Assembly (NCBI GenBank): GCA_963782495.1
Contig: CAWAJU010000007.1
Location: forward strand, 62,001 to 126,000
DNA length: 64,000 nt
Reading direction: 5' to 3'
Origin: DASQBT01 sp963782495
Lineage (GTDB): Bacteria; Pseudomonadota; Gammaproteobacteria; Burkholderiales; Thiobacillaceae
The notes under the pieces were generated by a model. That model was not told the DNA's origin and did not search any database. It saw only the letters and a list, made by a program, of their open reading frames with translations. This document shows, one piece after another, positions 1 to 9,147 of this stretch; position 1 is the stretch's first letter, and every line of letters starts with the position of its first letter. The translations under genes and the position numbers were made by a program.

Positions 1-99
1 TACGACCTGTTCTCGCCTGACGCAAGGTTTCTGCACGAAGACCTGCTGCGGCTGGTTCCGGCCCTTGCCAAACCCAGGCAATGGAGGAAACACGGGTAG
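1..99 (+). CDS. C-terminal end of an unidentified protein (partial)
   Basis: Frame 1 is open from the first base to a TAG at 97-99 and encodes 32 residues starting YDLFSPDARFLHEDLLRLVP. The composition (acidic and hydrophobic, with a basic tail ending WRKHG) looks like a genuine protein end. The gene converges on the MFS gene, with 23 bases between the two stop codons. The start lies outside the window and no family can be named from so little. Confidence 0.5.
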   Translation, partial: YDLFSPDARFLHEDLLRLVPALAKPRQWRKHG

Positions 100-122
100 C
101 AGCACAGGCTTGAGCCGTGTGG

Positions 123-1730
123 TTACGCGCCCTTGATTCCGCCAGCGACCAGGTGGGTCACCTTGGGAAGCTCGGTGCCCAAATGAAAGGCCCGCGTCTT
201 CTGGATGATGTCACGATCTGCGACGGTCACCCGTTCATGTTGGCGCAAATGCTCAAGCCAGGATTCGACCATGAAGCATTCCACCATGCGGCCCGAGTCC
301 TCAATGTCGTTGAACAGTTCCCACATGAATGCGCCGTCGCGTCGCCGAACCCTGCGCATCTGATGCATGACGCGGGTGAAATCCCGGATTCTCGCTGGGT
401 CGATTTGATATTCCACGGTCACCATGACCGGTCCCCGATCCGCTCCGAGTTCGTCAAGCATCATCGGTGTTGGCCAGGACAACGAGGGCGTGAGATCCTG
501 CAGATCATGCTGACCGATCCGATATCGCCAGCTTGCAACGATCCCGATCAATGCGCCAATGGCTGCCAAGGTCAATGAAAGAGGAATACCGAACCATGTG
601 GCGACCTGCCCCCAAAGCGCGCTCCCCGCGGCCATGCCCCCCATGAAGACCACCCAGAAGAGTGCCAGTCCGCGGGCCCGGACCCATCCCGGCAAGGCGA
701 TCTGGGCCGCTGTCATCAATGGGGATACCACACTGATCCAGGCAGCGCCGGTCACCAGCATTGCGGCTCCAGCCGCATAGGGGTTGCCGCTGTGGGCAAG
801 CGCCAGCATGGCCATCGAGTACAGGCCGGTGGACCCTGCCACGACCTTGTCCCTCGATAAATGGTGGTGAACATGCGGCAGCAGCAAGGCACCGGCGATC
901 GCACCCAGACCCATGCAAGCCAGAAACAGTCCATACGTGCCGGGGCCACTTTTGAGTTCCTGCCGGACAACAAGTGGCAGCAATGCCCACGAGGCGCTGG
1001 CGGACACAAAGAAGGCGGCGCCCCTGATCAGCACTGCACGCAACTCCGGGGAATGGCGCGCGTAGCGCAGCCCGGCACGAATTGCCCCGACCATGCGTTC
1101 GGCAGGCAATTCGCCTGCAACGGGCGGACGCTGCCAGCTCTTCAGCGCCGCGATGACGGCGAGAAATGACAGGGCATTGAGGATGAAGACCATGCCAGAG
1201 CCGGCCGCGGCCACAATCATTCCGGCCAACGCCGGACCGATCGAGCGTGCGACATTCATTCCCATGGTATTCAAGCCTATCGCCGCCTGGAGTTCGGCGC
1301 GCTGCACCAGCTCCGGGGTAATCGCGCCCCATGCCGGCATCATCATTGCGGTGCCGATACCAAGACAGAAGGTCAGCAACAACAGAATCGGGGCGGTCGT
1401 CACGCCTGCCAGCGTCAGCACGCCCAGGGTTGCAGCAGTGACCATCATCCAGACCTGCGAGGTAATCAGGTAGCGCCGCCGATCGACAATATCTGCCAGC
1501 GCTCCGGCGGGCAGCGCCAGCAGGAATACCGGAGCGGTGGTGGCAGCCTGAACCAGCGCGACCATCAGGGGACTGGGTGCAAGCGAGGTCATCAGCCAGC
1601 CCGCGCCGACCTCATGCATCCACGAACCGATGTTCGAGACAACCGAGGCAATCCACAGCATGCGGAACACCCGGTGACGTAATGGCGCCCACGGTGAGGT
1701 GCTGAGTCCCTTAATGATGTCTGTTGTCAT
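123..1730 (-). CDS. MFS exporter with a C-terminal monooxygenase-like (ABM-type) domain
   Basis: The 535-residue protein has two parts. Residues about 20-410 hold around twelve hydrophobic segments with the layout of the MFS_3 / enterobactin-exporter (EntS-like) branch, including the ADIVDRRR loop after the second or third helix. Residues about 430-535 are soluble and resemble the small dimeric alpha/beta-barrel (ABM-like) domain often fused to this transporter branch. It should export a small organic compound across the inner membrane; the substrate cannot be told. The gene is divergent from the amidohydrolase at 1995 and has no clear operon partner. The start is the ATG at 1730; the ribosome-binding site in front of it is weak. 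Family call is firm, substrate unknown. Confidence 0.8.
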   Translation of the reverse strand: MTTDIIKGLSTSPWAPLRHRVFRMLWIASVVSNIGSWMHEVGAGWLMTSLAPSPLMVALVQAATTAPVFLLALPAGALADIVDRRRYLITSQVWMMVTAATLGVLTLAGVTTAPILLLLTFCLGIGTAMMMPAWGAITPELVQRAELQAAIGLNTMGMNVARSIGPALAGMIVAAAGSGMVFILNALSFLAVIAALKSWQRPPVAGELPAERMVGAIRAGLRYARHSPELRAVLIRGAAFFVSASASWALLPLVVRQELKSGPGTYGLFLACMGLGAIAGALLLPHVHHHLSRDKVVAGSTGLYSMAMLALAHSGNPYAAGAAMLVTGAAWISVVSPLMTAAQIALPGWVRARGLALFWVVFMGGMAAGSALWGQVATWFGIPLSLTLAAIGALIGIVASWRYRIGQHDLQDLTPSLSWPTPMMLDELGADRGPVMVTVEYQIDPARIRDFTRVMHQMRRVRRRDGAFMWELFNDIEDSGRMVECFMVESWLEHLRQHERVTVADRDIIQKTRAFHLGTELPKVTHLVAGGIKGA

Positions 1731-1994
1731 GGCTGTGACGGGTGAGCCGCTATTCTATTTTCAAACGGCTGCATTCGCGAGGATCCCAACGGGGGCGGCC
1801 CCTGTAAAGGTGCGGGGACGCAAGTGGCTTCAATGCTTGCGAAAGAAATCTGTCGCCATGCTCTAAACTGTTCGCTGTAGAACGTTTGCATCTCAGAGGT
1901 CATCACGGCTTGCAAAAGATTACTGGAAACTGTTTCAATTGGTCAGATTGACGGCATGCGTCCTTGATGAGGCCTTTGCGCCAGGAATTCGCAC

Positions 1995-2918
1995 ATGCAG
2001 ACCGCGTACATAAGCCACCCCGCTTGTCTCAGACATGACATGGGGCACGACCACCCCGAATCGCCTGCGCGGCTCAGGGCGATCGAGGACCAGTTGATCG
2101 CATCCGGCATCTTTCCGTTTCTCCAGCATCATGACGCGCCCCTGGCCACGCGCGAGCAACTCGTGCGCGTGCACAGCGAAGCGCATCTCAACGCCCTGGC
2201 GGCCATTTCTCCCGCGCAGGATCTGGTTGCCATCGATCCCGACACCTGGATGAATCCGCATACGCTGGAGGCGGCTTTCCGTGCAGCAGGCGCGGCGGTC
2301 CTGGCCACTGACCTGGTGATGCAAGCCAAGGTGGAGAACGCCTTCTGCAATGTCCGTCCCCCCGGCCACCATGCCACTCGCTCGGAAGCCATGGGATTCT
2401 GCTTCTTCAACAACATCGCCGTCGGGGCCGCGCATGCCCTGACACATCATGGGCTGGAACGCGTGGCGATTGCGGATTTCGACGTACACCACGGCAACGG
2501 CACCGAGGATATTTTCAAGGACGAGATGCGCGTGCTGCTGTGCTCCACGTTCCAGCATCCCCTTTACCCTTTCAGCGGCGCTGACAGCGGCAGTGACCAC
2601 GTCATCAATGTGACTTTGCCTGCGTACACCGGCAGCCAGGGATTTCGAGACGCCGTCGTGCGCGACTGGTTGCCGGCCTTGAGTGCCTTTCGGCCACAGA
2701 TGATCTTCATTTCCGCGGGATTCGACGCGCACCGGGAAGACGATATGGCCAACCTCCAGCTGGTGGAAGCGGACTATGCATGGGTCACGCAGGAACTCAA
2801 GACGGTGGCGGCAAGTCACGCGCACAAGCGGATTGTCTCGGTGCTCGAGGGCGGCTATGCGCTCCATGCACTGGGCCGCAACGCGACCGCGCATATCAAG
2901 GTATTGTGCGATTTGTAA
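1995..2918 (+). CDS. Histone-deacetylase-fold amidohydrolase (class II HDAC / acetylpolyamine amidohydrolase family)
   Basis: This 307-residue Zn-dependent deacetylase shows the full family signature: RPPGHHA at 121-127 (catalytic His pair), DFDVHHGNGT at 161-170 (zinc ligands Asp163 and His165), SAGFDAH at 240-246 (third ligand Asp244) and the EGGY loop near the C-terminus. Known bacterial members remove acetyl groups from polyamines, acetoin-pathway proteins or small amides. The true substrate here is unknown. It lies 34 bases upstream of acetate kinase on the same strand, so co-transcription is likely. Both the deacetylase and acetate kinase would release acetate. Length is normal for the family and all catalytic residues seen are intact. 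Confidence 0.88.
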   Translation: MQTAYISHPACLRHDMGHDHPESPARLRAIEDQLIASGIFPFLQHHDAPLATREQLVRVHSEAHLNALAAISPAQDLVAIDPDTWMNPHTLEAAFRAAGAAVLATDLVMQAKVENAFCNVRPPGHHATRSEAMGFCFFNNIAVGAAHALTHHGLERVAIADFDVHHGNGTEDIFKDEMRVLLCSTFQHPLYPFSGADSGSDHVINVTLPAYTGSQGFRDAVVRDWLPALSAFRPQMIFISAGFDAHREDDMANLQLVEADYAWVTQELKTVAASHAHKRIVSVLEGGYALHALGRNATAHIKVLCDL

Positions 2919-2952
2919 TGCCATGCCGCGGCTTTGACGACGGAAGCTACTG

Positions 2953-4140
2953 ATGAGCGCCCCTCTGCTGGTCCTGAATGCCGGCTCGTCCAGCCTCAAG
3001 TTTGCCCTCTACGACGCAGCGCCTGACCAAGACGTGCCGCTGTGCAAAGGGATGCTGGAAGGGATCGGAGGGCAGGGACGCCTGAGTGTGCACTCGGGCG
3101 CCGGGGTCAGCACCAGCGACGCCCATCGGGACGTGGGCGCCGCAGACCATCATCAGGCCTTGCGCCTGGTGCTTGACTGGCTGGAAGGACGCTACCCCGA
3201 TCTAGGCCTCGTCGCCGCCGGCCACCGCGTGGTCCACGGTGGCACCGAGTTTGCCGCACCAGTAGTCGTAGATCAGACTGTCCTCGGCAAGCTGGAGACA
3301 TTGATCCCCCTGAGCCCCCTGCACCAGCCCCACAGCCTGGCCGCGATCCGCGCCCTGCAAGGCTTGCGCCCAGACCTTCCCCAGGTTGCCTGCTTCGACA
3401 CCGCCTTCCACCGAACCATGCCCGAACTGGCACAACGCTTCTCCCTGCCGGATGAACTCACCGCGCTGGGTATACGCCGCTATGGCTTCCACGGGCTGTC
3501 CTACGAATCCATCGCCGGCATGCTGCCGCGGCATCTGGGGGAAGCGGCCGCGGGCCGCGTGGTGGTGGCGCACCTGGGTAACGGCGCCAGCCTGTGCGCC
3601 ATGCGGAACCGCCGTAGTGTGGAGACGACCATGAGCTTCACCCCCCTGGACGGCATCCCCATGGGCACCCGCTGCGGCGCGCTGGATCCGGGCGTGTTGC
3701 TCTACCTGATGCGCGAACAAGGCATGGACGAGCCGGCTTTGTCCCGGTTGCTGCATCACCGCTCCGGGCTGCTCGGTGTTTCCGGCATCAGTAGCGATGT
3801 GCGCGAACTGCTGCACAGCGACCGGCCACAGGCTGCCCTTGCCCTGGAACTGTTCGCCTACCGCATTGCCCAGGCGGTGGGTGGCCTGGCCACGGCGCTG
3901 GGCGGTCTAGACGCCCTGGTGTTCACCGCCGGCATCGGCGAACACGCCGCGCCGGTGCGCGCGGCCATTTGCCAGCGCCTGAAATGGCTCGGCCTGACCA
4001 CGGACGAAGCTGCCAACGTCCGGCACGGCCCGCGCATCAGCAGCGGCGATAGCCCTGTTTCGGCGTGGGTTATTTCCACTGACGAGGAATCCGTCATCGC
4101 CCGCCAGACGCGGGCTCAGATCGGCCGCGGCGACCCGTAG
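2953..4140 (+). CDS. ackA: Acetate kinase
   Basis: The 395-residue protein converts acetyl phosphate plus ADP to acetate plus ATP. Family landmarks are present: the N-terminal phosphate loop NAGSSSLKF (residues 8-16), the substrate-binding RVVHGG, DTAFHRTMP and YGFHGLSYE segments, AHLGNGASL, and the C-terminal nucleotide-binding FTAGIGEH. No phosphotransacetylase gene is adjacent. The next gene is phosphoketolase, which makes acetyl phosphate directly, so this kinase probably finishes the phosphoketolase route. The gene starts 34 bases after the amidohydrolase stop and is 100 bases upstream of phosphoketolase. Length is typical. Confidence 0.95.
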   Translation: MSAPLLVLNAGSSSLKFALYDAAPDQDVPLCKGMLEGIGGQGRLSVHSGAGVSTSDAHRDVGAADHHQALRLVLDWLEGRYPDLGLVAAGHRVVHGGTEFAAPVVVDQTVLGKLETLIPLSPLHQPHSLAAIRALQGLRPDLPQVACFDTAFHRTMPELAQRFSLPDELTALGIRRYGFHGLSYESIAGMLPRHLGEAAAGRVVVAHLGNGASLCAMRNRRSVETTMSFTPLDGIPMGTRCGALDPGVLLYLMREQGMDEPALSRLLHHRSGLLGVSGISSDVRELLHSDRPQAALALELFAYRIAQAVGGLATALGGLDALVFTAGIGEHAAPVRAAICQRLKWLGLTTDEAANVRHGPRISSGDSPVSAWVISTDEESVIARQTRAQIGRGDP

Positions 4141-4240
4141 GCGTGTCAGATCAATCCCTTTTTCGCGGACTATACTGAGCGCTTGGCCTTGCTTGATACG
4201 GGGACGCGTTCCCTGAAAGCCTTATCGAAAAGGAATGTGC

Positions 4241-6631
4241 ATGACACTCCCCGCACGCACCAGCACGGCTGGCAGCCCCTTGAGCTCCGAAGAGGCGGAC
4301 CTGATCCATGGTTACTGGCAGGCCTGCAATTACCTCGCCGCGGGCATGATTTATCTGCAGGACAATCCCCTGCTGCGCGAACCGCTCAAGCCCGAACACA
4401 TCAAGCAGCGCCTGCTCGGCCACTGGGGATCCAGTCCCGGCCTGGCGTTCGCCTACGTGCACATCAACCGCCTGATCAACAAGTACGACCTGGACGCGAT
4501 CTTTATTGCCGGACCCGGCCATGGCGCGCCCGGCGTACTGGGCCCGGTCTATCTTGAAGGCACCTATTCGGAGATCTACCCCAACAAGGGCGAAGACGAG
4601 GAAGGGCTGCGCCAATTCTTCAAGGAGTTCTCCTTCCCCGGCGGCATCGGCAGCCATTGCACGCCCGAGACGCCGGGCTCCATCCATGAGGGCGGCGAAC
4701 TGGGCTACTCGATTTCCCACGCATTCGGCGCGGCCTACGACAATCCCGAATTGGTCGTCACGGTGATGGTGGGTGACGGCGAATCGGAAACCGGGCCGCT
4801 GGCCACCTCCTGGCACTCCAACAAGTTCCTCAACCCGACCCGCGATGGCGCGGTGCTGCCCATCCTTCACCTGAACGGCTACAAGATCAACAACCCGAGC
4901 ATCCTGGCACGGATTACCCATGAAGAACTCGAAAGCCTGTTCAAGGGTTACGGCTGGACCCCCTACTTCGTCGAGGGCAGCGATCCGATGGCCATGCATG
5001 CGCGCATGGCCGAGGTGCTGGAAAAATGCGTGCTGGAAATTCGCCGCATACAAGCCGAGGCCCGGGCAAGCAGCACGCCAAGCCGGCCGCGCTGGCCGAT
5101 GATCGTGCTGCGTTCGCCCAAGGGCTGGACCGCCCCGAAAGAACTCAACGGACACAAGCTGGAGGGCTTCTGGCGCGCGCACCAGGTGCCGATCGGCAAC
5201 GTCCGCAGCAATCCGGAAAATCTGCGCAAACTGGAGACCTGGTTGCGCAGCTATCGGCCCGAGCAATTATTCGACGAGCACGGCCATCTGGCATCGCGCC
5301 TCAAGGCACTGGCTCCCAAGTACACCCGCCGCATGAGCGCCAACCCGCACGCCAATGGCGGCCTGCTCAGGAAGGCATTGCGCATGCCGGACTTTCGCGA
5401 GCATGCGGCGCAGTTGAGCGGCTTCGGCAAGGATACGTCCGAGAACACCCGTCCGCTGGGCAAATTTTTGCGTGACGTCATGGCGCAGAACATGAACAAC
5501 TTCCGCGTCTTCGGCCCGGACGAAAACACGTCCAACAAACTGGACGACATCTACCAGGTCAGCAAGAAGACGTGGCTGGCCGAACTGCTGCCTGAGGACC
5601 TGGATGGCAGCGAATTGTCGCCTGATGGCCGGGTGATGGAAATGCTTTCCGAGCACACCCTGGAAGGCTGGCTGGAAGGCTATCTCTTGACCGGCCGGCA
5701 TGGTTTCTTCTCCAGCTATGAAGCCTTCGTCCACGTCATCGATTCGATGTTCAATCAGCACGCCAAGTGGCTGGCCATGAGCAGCGAGATTTCCTGGCGC
5801 GCCCCGGTGTCTTCGCTCAATCTGCTCATCACGTCCACGGTCTGGCGTCAGGACCACAATGGATTCACCCATCAGGACCCGGGTTTCCTCGATGTGGTGG
5901 TGAACAAGAACCCCAAGATCACGCGCATCTACCTGCCGCCCGATATCAACACGCTGTTGTCCGTGGCCGATCACTGCCTGCGCAGCACCGACTACATCAA
6001 TGTCATCGTCGCCGACAAGCAGAAGCACCTGCAATACCTGTCGATGGAGGCGGCAATCGAACATTGCAACAAGGGCATCGGGATCTGGGATTGGGCAAGC
6101 AACGACGACGGTACCGAGCCGGATGTGGTGATGGTTGGCTGCGGCGATGTTCCCACCAAGGAGGCCCTCGCTGCCACCGTGTTGTTGCGCGAGAGCTTTC
6201 CCGAGTTGAAGATACGCTTCGTCAACGTGGTGGACCTGTACAAGCTGTCGCCGGCGAGCGAGCATCCCCACGGCCTCTCCGACCGCGACTTCGACAGCCT
6301 GTTCACCCTGGACAAGCCCATCATCTTCAACTTCCACGGCTACCCGGCGCTGATTCATCGTCTGAGCTACCGCCGCGCCAACCACCATAACCTGCACGTG
6401 CGCGGTTACAAGGAGAAAGGCAGCATCAATACGCCGATGGATCTGGCGATCCGGAACGAAATCGATCGCTTCTCGCTGGCGATCGACGTGATCGACCGCA
6501 TCCCCAAGCTGCAGGTGGCCGGCGCCCACGTCAAGGAAAGACTGCGCAACAAGCAGATCGAATGCCGCCAGTACGCCTACGAACACGGCATCGACCTGCC
6601 CGAGGTGGACGGCTGGGCCTGGCCATACTAG
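4241..6631 (+). CDS. xfp: Phosphoketolase (xylulose-5-phosphate / fructose-6-phosphate)
   Basis: The 796-residue thiamine-diphosphate enzyme splits xylulose 5-phosphate or fructose 6-phosphate with phosphate into acetyl phosphate plus a triose or tetrose phosphate. Diagnostic stretches are GPGHGAPG, the EGTYSEIYP loop, GGIGSH, the ThDP-binding GDGESETG and the HQDPGF region, with the family C-terminus ending in DGWAWPY. I place the start at the ATG at 4241 because AAAAGGA at 4228-4234 lies 6 bases before it; the ATG at 4235 would abut that site. The pair ackA-xfp gives a substrate-level ATP route. The stop is 8 bases before glgP. Whether the enzyme prefers xylulose-5-P, fructose-6-P or both cannot be read from sequence here. 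Confidence 0.95.
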   Translation: MTLPARTSTAGSPLSSEEADLIHGYWQACNYLAAGMIYLQDNPLLREPLKPEHIKQRLLGHWGSSPGLAFAYVHINRLINKYDLDAIFIAGPGHGAPGVLGPVYLEGTYSEIYPNKGEDEEGLRQFFKEFSFPGGIGSHCTPETPGSIHEGGELGYSISHAFGAAYDNPELVVTVMVGDGESETGPLATSWHSNKFLNPTRDGAVLPILHLNGYKINNPSILARITHEELESLFKGYGWTPYFVEGSDPMAMHARMAEVLEKCVLEIRRIQAEARASSTPSRPRWPMIVLRSPKGWTAPKELNGHKLEGFWRAHQVPIGNVRSNPENLRKLETWLRSYRPEQLFDEHGHLASRLKALAPKYTRRMSANPHANGGLLRKALRMPDFREHAAQLSGFGKDTSENTRPLGKFLRDVMAQNMNNFRVFGPDENTSNKLDDIYQVSKKTWLAELLPEDLDGSELSPDGRVMEMLSEHTLEGWLEGYLLTGRHGFFSSYEAFVHVIDSMFNQHAKWLAMSSEISWRAPVSSLNLLITSTVWRQDHNGFTHQDPGFLDVVVNKNPKITRIYLPPDINTLLSVADHCLRSTDYINVIVADKQKHLQYLSMEAAIEHCNKGIGIWDWASNDDGTEPDVVMVGCGDVPTKEALAATVLLRESFPELKIRFVNVVDLYKLSPASEHPHGLSDRDFDSLFTLDKPIIFNFHGYPALIHRLSYRRANHHNLHVRGYKEKGSINTPMDLAIRNEIDRFSLAIDVIDRIPKLQVAGAHVKERLRNKQIECRQYAYEHGIDLPEVDGWAWPY

Positions 6632-6639
6632 GAAAAGAG

Positions 6640-9144
6640 ATGAACGAACGCGACAGCAACCTGGAGCAAGTCCTGCCCCCCGCCGAGAATGTCCGCACCG
6701 GACTGTCCGTTGCGGCCATACGCCAGGCCTTCCTCGACAACCTGTACTACATCCAGGGGCGCTTTCCGGAAGTGGCCACCGCCCACGATCACTACAACGC
6801 CCTCGCCTACACCTTGCGTGATCGCCTGCTGAAACGCTGGCTGGACACGGTGCAGACCTACAAGCTGACCAACTGCCGAACGGTCTGCTACCTCTCCGCG
6901 GAATACCTGCCCGGACCGCAGCTTGCCCACAACCTGCTCAACCTCGGCATCATGGACAACACCCGCGAGGCCGTGGCAGGACTGGGACTCGATCTGGACA
7001 GCATCATCGAGTGGGAGGAAGAGCCTGGTCTCGGCAACGGCGGCCTCGGCCGGCTGGCCGCGTGTTTCATGGACTCGCTCGCGACCCTGCAGATTCCGGC
7101 CACCTGTTATGGCATCCGCTACGAGTACGGCATCTTCGACCAGCTAATCAAGGATGGCTGGCAGATGGAGGTCAGCGATACCTGGCTGCATTTCGGCAAC
7201 CCCTGGGAAGTGCGGCGGCCGAACATCGTATACGAGATCAAGGTCGGCGGGCATACCGAACAATACCAGGATGACCTGGGACGCCTGCGCGTGCGCTGGC
7301 AGTCGGAGGACCAGTTCCGTGGGGTTGCCTACGATACACCGGTCCTGGGCTACGGCGTCAACACCGTGAACCTGCTGCGGCTATGGAGCGCCGAGGCAAG
7401 CGAGTCGTTCGATTTCCAGGCGTTCAACCAGGGCGATTATGTCGGCGCAGTGATGCGCAAGGTGCGTTCCGAAAACGTCAGCAAGATCCTCTATCCAAAC
7501 GACGAAGCCGATAGCGGCAAGCGCCTGCGCCTGATCCAGCAATACTTCTTCGTGTGCTGCGCGCTGCAGGACATGTTGCGCATCTTCCTCTCCAGCGGCC
7601 AACCGCTGGAGGGCTTCGCCGAGAAATTCGCCGTCCAGCTCAACGACACCCACCCGACCATCGCGGTCGCCGAATTGATGCGTCTGCTGGTCGACGAGCA
7701 TGGCATGGAGTGGGAGCCGGCCTGGGAGATCACCAGCAACACTCTGTCTTACACCAATCACACCCTGCTTCCGGAAGCGTTGGAGACCTGGCCCTTACCG
7801 CTGTTCAAGAGCGTCCTGCCGCGCCACCTGGAAATCATTTTCGAGATCAATGATCGCTTTCTCGATACCGTGCGTGCCCTCTACCCGAAGGACCCGGCGC
7901 GCATCAAGCGCATGTCGATCATCGAGGAAGACGGCCTGCGCCACGTACGCATGGCCAACCTCGCCTGCGTCGGCTGCACGGCCATCAACGGCGTCGCAGC
8001 ATTGCATAGCAAATTGCTCAAGCAGACCGTGCTGAGGGACTTCCACGACCTCTGGCCGGAAAAATTCCAGAACAAGACCAACGGCGTGACGCCGCGGCGC
8101 TTCATCGCCCTGGCCAATCCCCCGCTGGCTGCCCTGATCGAGGAAACCGTCGGCGGCGGGTGGCTGCACAACCTGGAGAAGCTCCAGCAGTTGGAACCGC
8201 ATGCCGACGACAGCGCCTTCCAGGCGCGCTGGCGCGGCATCAAACGGCTGAGCAAGGAACGTCTTGCGGAAAATATGTTTCACTGTTGCGGCATTCGCCT
8301 GGACCCCGACTCAATGTTCGATATCCAGGTCAAGCGCATCCATGAATACAAACGCCAGCATCTCAATGTGTTGCACATTGTCAGTCTCTACCAGCGTCTG
8401 AAGGAAAGCCCGTCACTGGACTTTGCGCCGCGCAGCTTCGTCTTCGGCGGCAAGGCCGCGCCCGGCTATCACATGGCGAAGCTGATCATCAAGCTCATCA
8501 ATTCGGTAGCCGACGTCATCAACCGCGACCCTCAGGTCAGCAAGCTGATGAAAGTGCTGTTCGTGCCCAATTTCAGTGTCAAGACCGGCCAGCGAATCTA
8601 TCCTGCAGCCGATCTTTCGGAGCAGATTTCCACTGCGGGCAAGGAAGCATCCGGCACCGGCAACATGAAGTTCACCATGAACGGCGCGCTGACCATCGGC
8701 ACGCTGGACGGCGCCAACGTGGAGATCCGCGATGCGGTGGGCAAGGATAACTTCTTCCTGTTCGGCAAGACCGCGCAACAGGTGGCCGAAACGCAGGCAA
8801 CGGGCTATCGCCCGCGCGAGATCTACCAGCAGAATGAAACCCTGCGAGGCGCCATCGACCTGATCAATTCCGGTCTGTTCTCCGATGGCGACGCGACCTT
8901 GTTCCGCCCGCTGACCGACCATCTGCTGGCCAACGATCCATTTCTGGTGTGCGCCGATTTCCAGGACTATATCGATTGCCAGTCGCAGGTGGGCCAGTCG
9001 TACAGGGACGCTACGCAATGGTCGCGCATGTCCATTCTGAACGTGGCGCGCTGCGGGCAGTTTTCATCAGACCGCGCGATCCTCGAATACAACGCGGACA
9101 TCTGGCACGCGACGCCAGTGCCGGTGGCAACGTCCGGGCCCTGA
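6640..9144 (+). CDS. glgP: Glycogen / alpha-glucan phosphorylase
   Basis: The 834-residue PLP enzyme releases glucose 1-phosphate from glycogen or maltodextrin ends. It shows GNGGLGRLAACFMDSLA, NDTHPT, NGVTPRRF, and the pyridoxal-phosphate motif EASGTGNMKF with the cofactor lysine of that motif at about position 668. The open frame extends 26 codons further upstream into xfp, but the ATG at 6640 follows GGAAAAGAG and is the natural start, 8 bases after the xfp stop. Tight spacing means co-translation with phosphoketolase. Glucose 1-phosphate from this enzyme can be turned into fructose 6-phosphate, a phosphoketolase substrate. The gene ends 3 bases from the stop of the convergent kinase gene. 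Confidence 0.95.
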   Translation: MNERDSNLEQVLPPAENVRTGLSVAAIRQAFLDNLYYIQGRFPEVATAHDHYNALAYTLRDRLLKRWLDTVQTYKLTNCRTVCYLSAEYLPGPQLAHNLLNLGIMDNTREAVAGLGLDLDSIIEWEEEPGLGNGGLGRLAACFMDSLATLQIPATCYGIRYEYGIFDQLIKDGWQMEVSDTWLHFGNPWEVRRPNIVYEIKVGGHTEQYQDDLGRLRVRWQSEDQFRGVAYDTPVLGYGVNTVNLLRLWSAEASESFDFQAFNQGDYVGAVMRKVRSENVSKILYPNDEADSGKRLRLIQQYFFVCCALQDMLRIFLSSGQPLEGFAEKFAVQLNDTHPTIAVAELMRLLVDEHGMEWEPAWEITSNTLSYTNHTLLPEALETWPLPLFKSVLPRHLEIIFEINDRFLDTVRALYPKDPARIKRMSIIEEDGLRHVRMANLACVGCTAINGVAALHSKLLKQTVLRDFHDLWPEKFQNKTNGVTPRRFIALANPPLAALIEETVGGGWLHNLEKLQQLEPHADDSAFQARWRGIKRLSKERLAENMFHCCGIRLDPDSMFDIQVKRIHEYKRQHLNVLHIVSLYQRLKESPSLDFAPRSFVFGGKAAPGYHMAKLIIKLINSVADVINRDPQVSKLMKVLFVPNFSVKTGQRIYPAADLSEQISTAGKEASGTGNMKFTMNGALTIGTLDGANVEIRDAVGKDNFFLFGKTAQQVAETQATGYRPREIYQQNETLRGAIDLINSGLFSDGDATLFRPLTDHLLANDPFLVCADFQDYIDCQSQVGQSYRDATQWSRMSILNVARCGQFSSDRAILEYNADIWHATPVPVATSGP

Positions 9145-9147
9145 TCC

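Noticed and set aside
1727..1915. 62-codon minus-strand frame upstream of the MFS gene
   Set aside because: It overlaps the MFS start, has no ribosome-binding site and no protein-like pattern.
4171..4176. TATACT as -10 of a sigma-70 promoter for phosphoketolase
   Set aside because: No acceptable -35 hexamer lies 16-18 bases upstream; the genes may simply be co-transcribed from further up.
5267..6586. Long antisense frame (439 codons) opposite phosphoketolase
   Set aside because: Composition (His-, Val- and Gln-rich, few protein motifs) is that of a GC-driven shadow of xfp, and no homologous domain is visible. The same holds for the long frames opposite malQ, spoVR and the autotransporter.
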